From the NCBI GenBank assembly GCA_964608915.1, contig CAZSQA010000034.1, positions 1 to 64,000 on the forward strand: a DNA stretch of 64,000 nucleotides, given 5' to 3'. How positions within the stretch are numbered: position 1 is the stretch's first letter; the number at the start of each line of letters is the position of its first letter. The DNA comes from QWQI01 sp964608915. GTDB taxonomy: Bacteria > Planctomycetota > Planctomycetia > Isosphaerales > Isosphaeraceae. The notes beneath the pieces were generated by a model that ran no database searches, was not told the DNA's origin, and worked only from the letters and a program-made list of their open reading frames with translations. Of this stretch, positions 60,087 to 64,000 are shown one piece after another. The position numbers and the translations under genes were made by a program.

Positions 60087-61589
60087 ATGAAGTTCCGTGA
60101 TTTCCTGAAGTTTCGTGTGTCCCCTTTTCTTCAGTGGACCCATGAGAAGGCCTCCGCCGCTGTCGATGCCGCTGGATTCCGGCCATCCGGGCCGTCCGTG
60201 CAGGGATTCGAACCGATTTCGATCAGCACGGCCGATTTCGCCACAGGGTCGGTTTCGATTTCTCCTGTGCCTCGGTCGGAGCCGTCTCTGGCGACTCACG
60301 AAGGCTCGCCAGCTTCCGAAGGACTCAGCCCTGAGGCTTCGCTCGCTCGATCCGTGATGTCGTGCATGCTCTGGGAAGACGAGTTTTACGAGGACGGCGA
60401 ATCGATCGCCGCCCGGATCGAGCGGCTCGCGGTCCAGGTCGACGCTGAGTCTCTGGCGGAGCTCGCGATCACGGCACGAGAGGATTATCGTTTGCGTCAC
60501 GTGCCGCTCTGGCTGCTGGTCCAACTGGCGCGCAAGGGCGGCAGAATCGTGAGCGAAACGATCGAAAAGACCGTGCGCCGAGCCGACGAGCCGGGCGAAC
60601 TGATCGCCCTGTACTGGAAGGACGGCAAAAAGCCGTTGCCCAAGCAAATGAAACTCGGGCTCGCCGCGGCCCTGCGGAAATTCGACGCCTATCAACTGGC
60701 GAAATACCAGCGGGCCGGATCGGTACGTCTGCGCGACGTACTCTTCCTGACGCACGCCAAACCGGCGGACGAAGCTCAGGCCGCTCTCTGGAAGCAGTTG
60801 GCCGACGACGAATTGCCCCCGCCGGACACGTGGGAAGTCGAACTTTCCGCCGGGAAAGACAAAAAGGAGACCTTCACGCGTCTGATGCAGGAAAACCGGC
60901 TCGGCTATCTCGCCCTGCTGCGGAACCTGCGGAACATGACGACAAGCGGCGTAGACTCCGCCCTGATCGAAGCTGCGATTCTTGCCCGCAAGGGCGCGAA
61001 GGAAGTGCTGCCGTTTCGATATGTCGCGGCGGCTCGGGCTTGCCCGAGCCAGGAACCAGCGCTGGACCGTGCCCTGGCCGCATGCCTGGCCGATGCGGAA
61101 ACGCAATCAGTCCGTCTCTTTTCGCGAAAGCGGACGATCGTCCTGGTCGATGTCTCCGGATCGATGGATACGCGACTCTCTCGCAAGTCGGACCTGAAAC
61201 GCCTGGACGCGGCGGCGACGCTGGCGGCCATCCTGCCGGCTCAGAAGACGATCTATTCGTTTTCGAATCAGATCGTGGAAATTCCGCCCCGCAGCGGCAT
61301 GGCGTGCATCGAAGCGATCGTGAAATCACAGCCGCATGGCGGTACGGAGCTGGCGAAAGCCGTGGCGTTCGTGAATGGCCTGCCGCACGAGCGGCTGATC
61401 GTCATCACCGACGAACAGGCGACTGACGGCCGGGTGCCCGACCCTGTCGTGGATGATGCCTACATGATCAACGTCGCCAGTTATCGCAATGGGGTCGGCT
61501 ATGGTAAATGGCGACACATTGACGGATTTTCCGAAAATGTGCTTCGCTGGATCATGGCCTGCGAACGAGACTTTTCGTTCGACGATTGA
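60087..61589 (+). CDS. rsr: Ro60 ortholog (TROVE domain RNA-binding protein, Rsr)
   Basis: A 500-aa cytoplasmic ring-shaped RNA-binding protein. The TROVE/HEAT-repeat part (about 85-360) includes LPEASLARSVMSCML-like start, DGESIAARIERLAVQ, AREDYRLRHVPLWLLVQLAR and LGYLALLRNLRNM. The C-terminal von Willebrand A domain has an intact MIDAS: DVSGS, the Thr in GGTEL, and the Asp in VITDEQ. Family knowledge: bacterial Ro60 binds Y RNA and helps exonucleases degrade or mature structured RNA, often under stress. GAAAGG lies about 10 nt before ATG 60087. The tRNA-like Y RNA is directly upstream. No PNPase or Rtc repair genes are nearby. Confidence 0.95.
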   Translation: MKFRDFLKFRVSPFLQWTHEKASAAVDAAGFRPSGPSVQGFEPISISTADFATGSVSISPVPRSEPSLATHEGSPASEGLSPEASLARSVMSCMLWEDEFYEDGESIAARIERLAVQVDAESLAELAITAREDYRLRHVPLWLLVQLARKGGRIVSETIEKTVRRADEPGELIALYWKDGKKPLPKQMKLGLAAALRKFDAYQLAKYQRAGSVRLRDVLFLTHAKPADEAQAALWKQLADDELPPPDTWEVELSAGKDKKETFTRLMQENRLGYLALLRNLRNMTTSGVDSALIEAAILARKGAKEVLPFRYVAAARACPSQEPALDRALAACLADAETQSVRLFSRKRTIVLVDVSGSMDTRLSRKSDLKRLDAAATLAAILPAQKTIYSFSNQIVEIPPRSGMACIEAIVKSQPHGGTELAKAVAFVNGLPHERLIVITDEQATDGRVPDPVVDDAYMINVASYRNGVGYGKWRHIDGFSENVLRWIMACERDFSFDD

Positions 61590-61595
61590 ATTTCG

Positions 61596-61632
61596 CCGGA
61601 AGTGGCTGCCACGTCGCTTCCGGTCTTTCTTC
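61596..61632 (+). terminator. Terminator of the Ro60 gene
   Basis: CCGGAAG...CTTCCGG stem (61596-61602 with 61617-61623) followed by TCTTTCTTC, starting 7 bp after the stop. Confidence 0.7.
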
Positions 61633-61689
61633 GTATGGATTGCGATCCGAAGCGGAGTGTCGAGATAGCCCTGATCGGGCACGATCGCT

Positions 61690-62226
61690 TCACTTCTGCC
61701 CACCCCAGTTCGACTGATTATAGGACTTCGAACCCCCGCGAGGGATCGTGAGCGTGCTCCAGCGATGCCCGGCGTGAAACCGGGCGACCGTGACGATCTG
61801 GCCCACATGGTAGCACGTGTGCCCCAGCGATCGCTGGATCGCCACGGGGACGCTCAATTCCTCGCCCCGGATCGTGACGGTTTTGACGAGATCCGCTGGA
61901 TTAAGGCTTTTCAGGGTGGCTTCGAGCACGCCCCAGCCTTTATCCCAGAAGGCCATCAATTCCGCGCGGGTTTCGAATGTGTCGATGAATTCGCTGTCGC
62001 GGTCTCGCCAGGTTTTTTCGCCGTCGGTCGTGAGAAAATCGGTCCAGCGAGAAATCAAATTCCCGGCCACGTGCTTCATCGTGACAGAAATGGAATTCGT
62101 ATGTTCGTCCAGCGGAATCCCGAGCTTTTCATCAGCCACCTGGGCGACCGCACGCTCGGCGAGCCTTCGATGCGATTCGAATGTCGTCAAGGTTCCCTTC
62201 AGAAAGAGGTGTGCCAGGTTCGTCAT
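61690..62226 (-). CDS. DinB-superfamily (DUF1572) protein
   Basis: A 178-aa protein; ATG 62226 has AAGGAG 5 nt upstream and overlaps the preceding gene by 4 bp. Four-helix DinB/YfiT-like fold with putative metal His residues in VTMKHVAGNLISRWTDFLTT and SLGHTCYHVGQIV. DUF1572 proteins are thought to be metal-dependent thiol transferases or hydrolases; the substrate is unknown. Translational coupling to the isochorismatase-family gene suggests related detoxification or metabolite repair roles. Confidence 0.9.
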   Translation of the reverse strand: MTNLAHLFLKGTLTTFESHRRLAERAVAQVADEKLGIPLDEHTNSISVTMKHVAGNLISRWTDFLTTDGEKTWRDRDSEFIDTFETRAELMAFWDKGWGVLEATLKSLNPADLVKTVTIRGEELSVPVAIQRSLGHTCYHVGQIVTVARFHAGHRWSTLTIPRGGSKSYNQSNWGGQK

Positions 62227-62747
62227 TGTGTCTCCTTCTTCACGAGTTCGTCCGTTTCGATCACCTTCACGCGTGTGGAAAGAGCATGCAGAGCGAGAAT
62301 ATGAACGATTTCGCCGACGGTCGCACAGGCATCGCCGACGACGGTGACATCGTAGGCCTCGGCCGCTTTCGAAATCGACGTGTGCGTCACGCAATTGTGC
62401 GTCATCATGCCGCAGATCACCAGCCGATCGATGTCGAGCTTTTCGAGGGTCGCTTGCAATTCCGTCTTTTCAAAACTGTCCGCGAAGGCCTTCACGATGA
62501 CGGGTGCGTCAGTGGCGGCCGCCCGAATCGGTGTATGAATGTCGGCACCGCTCGAGCCCGCCGCGAAAAACGGCGCCGCCGATCCTTCGACGACATGCTG
62601 CACAAGCAATACCGGCACGGAGGCTGATTTTGCCCATGCGATCAGTCGCAGGCAATTCACCTCGGCCGCCTCCGGGTTCCAGAGCGGGAATTTTCCGCCC
62701 GGGAAATAGTCATTCTGCACGTCGATGACGATCAGGGCTGTGGCCAT
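62223..62747 (-). CDS. Isochorismatase-family cysteine hydrolase
   Basis: A 174-aa enzyme. The catalytic triad is visible: Asp in LIVIDVQNDYFPGGKFPL, Lys in VIVKAFADSFEKT, and Cys in ICGMMTHNCVTHT. The family includes nicotinamidases, ureidoacrylate and other amide hydrolases; the GMMTHNCV pattern without a metal-binding DxHxxxH motif points to a general cysteine hydrolase rather than nicotinamidase. Its stop overlaps the DUF1572 start (ATGA). Confidence 0.9.
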   Translation of the reverse strand: MATALIVIDVQNDYFPGGKFPLWNPEAAEVNCLRLIAWAKSASVPVLLVQHVVEGSAAPFFAAGSSGADIHTPIRAAATDAPVIVKAFADSFEKTELQATLEKLDIDRLVICGMMTHNCVTHTSISKAAEAYDVTVVGDACATVGEIVHILALHALSTRVKVIETDELVKKETQ

Positions 62748-63005
62748 GCTTCGTTTCCGTATCTTCGGGCGAGAGTCGCCTGTGATTCCCGATTCGTTGC
62801 CTGCTGACGATTATCAGGGGCAGATCGGAGCCGGTGCAAGGAATTTCGCGTCAGCCCGCTGTGAGTGACGGATCGTCTTTCGGTTCCGTTCGAGCGTCTT
62901 GATCGGTTCGCCGGATCCGGCCATGATATTCGAAAATGCCTCGACACGTTCGCAACCCAACCTGCAAATCGCAGGGCCGCGACCCGGCGTATCAGGATCG
63001 ATCCG

Positions 63006-64000
63006 ATGAAAATCACTCAAATTCCACTTCGATCGCTTTTCCTTCTCGTCGTCATCACGCAATTCTCAGGCTTCGCCATCAGTCGGGCGTCTCAAGATGA
63101 AAAACGCTGGAATATCCTCTGGATCTCGGCCGAGGACCTGAGCCCCGACCTGGGCTGCTATGGCGACGTCTACGCCAAATCGCCCACGCTGGACAAACTC
63201 GCCGCCGACGGAGCCCGCTGGACTCGCGCCTTTTCCGTCGCCCCGGTCTGTGCCCCATCGCGCAGCTCGATCATCACCGGCATGTACCCGAACTCCATCG
63301 GCTCACTTCACATGCGGAACAAATGCGTGCCGCCGCCTGAGGTGAAGTGCTTCACGGAATATCTGCGAGCCGCAGGTTATTGGTGCACGAACAACGTCAA
63401 GACCGATTATCAGTTCGACCCGCCCGTGACAGCCTGGGACGAATCCTCGAACAAAGCCCACTGGCGCAGTCGACCTGACCCGAAGAAGCCGTTTTTCGCA
63501 GTGTTCAACATCACGTCCACTCACGAAAGCCAGATTCGGCTTGAGGACGACGCCTTCGCCAAACGTACCGAAACTTTGACCGATTCAGAACGCCACGACC
63601 CCGCGAAGGCCGTGCTGCCGAAATATTACCCCGATTCACACGTGATTCGCCGCGACTGGGCCCGGTATCACGACCTGATCACGACGATGGACAAGCAGGT
63701 TGACGCGATTCTGGCCCAACTCGAAGCCGACGGCCTGGCTGATTCCACGATCGTCTTCTTCTGGGGCGACCACGGCCGCGGGCTGCCCCGTTCGAAACGC
63801 TGGCCCTATGATTCCGGCCTGCGCGTGCCGCTGATGGTCCGCTGGCCGGGCGTGATCAAGCCGGGAACGGTCGTGGACGATATCGTCACGCTCATGGACC
63901 TGGGGCCGACGGTGCTGAGAATCGCCGGGCTTAAGCCGCCTGCCCACATGCAGGCGCAGCCATTTCTGGGCGAAAAAGGGCTCGATACGCCGGGGCTCAA
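63006..64000 (+). CDS. Exported sulfatase, 3' end outside the window
   Basis: The first 331 codons of an arylsulfatase-type enzyme; the frame is open to the window end. The signal (SLFLLVVITQFSGFAISRAS) is followed by NILWISAEDLSPDLGCYGD (metal Asp residues) and the formylglycine site VCAPSRSS (C-x-P-S-R). Later residues FFWGDHGRGLPRSKRWPYDS (metal Asp/His and Lys) and RVPLMVRWPGVIKPG are also standard. Planctomycetes use many such enzymes on sulfated polysaccharides. The ATG 63006 has AGGA about 10 nt upstream. Confidence 0.95.
   Translation, partial: MKITQIPLRSLFLLVVITQFSGFAISRASQDEKRWNILWISAEDLSPDLGCYGDVYAKSPTLDKLAADGARWTRAFSVAPVCAPSRSSIITGMYPNSIGSLHMRNKCVPPPEVKCFTEYLRAAGYWCTNNVKTDYQFDPPVTAWDESSNKAHWRSRPDPKKPFFAVFNITSTHESQIRLEDDAFAKRTETLTDSERHDPAKAVLPKYYPDSHVIRRDWARYHDLITTMDKQVDAILAQLEADGLADSTIVFFWGDHGRGLPRSKRWPYDSGLRVPLMVRWPGVIKPGTVVDDIVTLMDLGPTVLRIAGLKPPAHMQAQPFLGEKGLDTPGL

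Overview
The window comes from a planctomycete, probably a Gemmataceae-type or related lineage. The evidence is the family-restricted gene content: DUF1501 proteins, a DUF1549/DUF1553 protein paired with DUF1501, a DUF1559 pseudopilin-like protein, DUF1080 proteins, an S8 protease carrying the planctomycete N-terminal LEDRTVLA motif, a PEP-CTERM protein and a sulfatase. GC content is moderately high and spacers are long. No rRNA, CRISPR array, integrase or insertion sequence was found. A 100-base run of Ns (20401-20500) is an assembly gap inside a repeat-rich protease gene.

Layout. 1-9742: three paralogous membrane sensors on the minus strand (dCache, HAMP, degenerate class III cyclase domain), the decayed tail of a fourth, a NUDIX hydrolase, and an MscS channel with a cyclic-nucleotide-binding domain in a tight operon with the third sensor. 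9991-15692: DUF1501 and DUF1549/1553 genes. 15724-19650: ECF sigma factor with a membrane-anchored partner, LarA-like racemase, SRAP-domain protein. 19763-25507: subtilisin-like Calx-beta protease, DUF1080 protein, polytopic membrane protein. 25565-29844: three related membrane/zinc-ribbon proteins, a duplicated aldo/keto reductase 3' end fused to a response-regulator remnant, and the full aldo/keto reductase. 30117-43305: TrhO-RluA fusion, a three-module toroid/DUF1080/esterase protein, YegP-like protein, hydrolase, ceramidase-like protein, seven-heme cytochrome and exported PLP enzyme. 43470-49213: DUF1559 protein, a small lipoprotein with a TTG start, a WD40 remnant, CtpA-type protease, glycosyltransferase and TsaD. 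49283-57272: a frameshifted PEP-CTERM gene, a Gld-type ABC operon and a sulfotransferase-like protein with a Ser/Arg tail. 57550-64000: IlvH, IlvC, ferredoxin, the Ro60 locus, DinB and isochorismatase-family genes, and a sulfatase cut by the window end.

The most notable system is the Ro60 ribonucleoprotein locus at 59785-61589. A TROVE/Ro60 gene is preceded by a 128-nt RNA that folds as a circularly permuted tRNA: T-arm first, acceptor helix closed by a GCAA tetraloop, then the D-arm, with a Y-RNA stem in place of the anticodon loop. This matches the architecture of bacterial YrlA RNAs. A second structured element just upstream shares an 11-nt block and the same stem logic, so there may be two tandem Y RNAs.

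The second theme is signalling. None of the three cyclase-like sensors keeps the two metal-binding aspartates, and no pairing among them rebuilds a canonical active site. One of them nevertheless lies 11 bp upstream of a channel predicted to be gated by cyclic nucleotide. The third theme is gene decay: at least four decayed gene fragments and one frameshifted gene were found by reading spacers in all frames.
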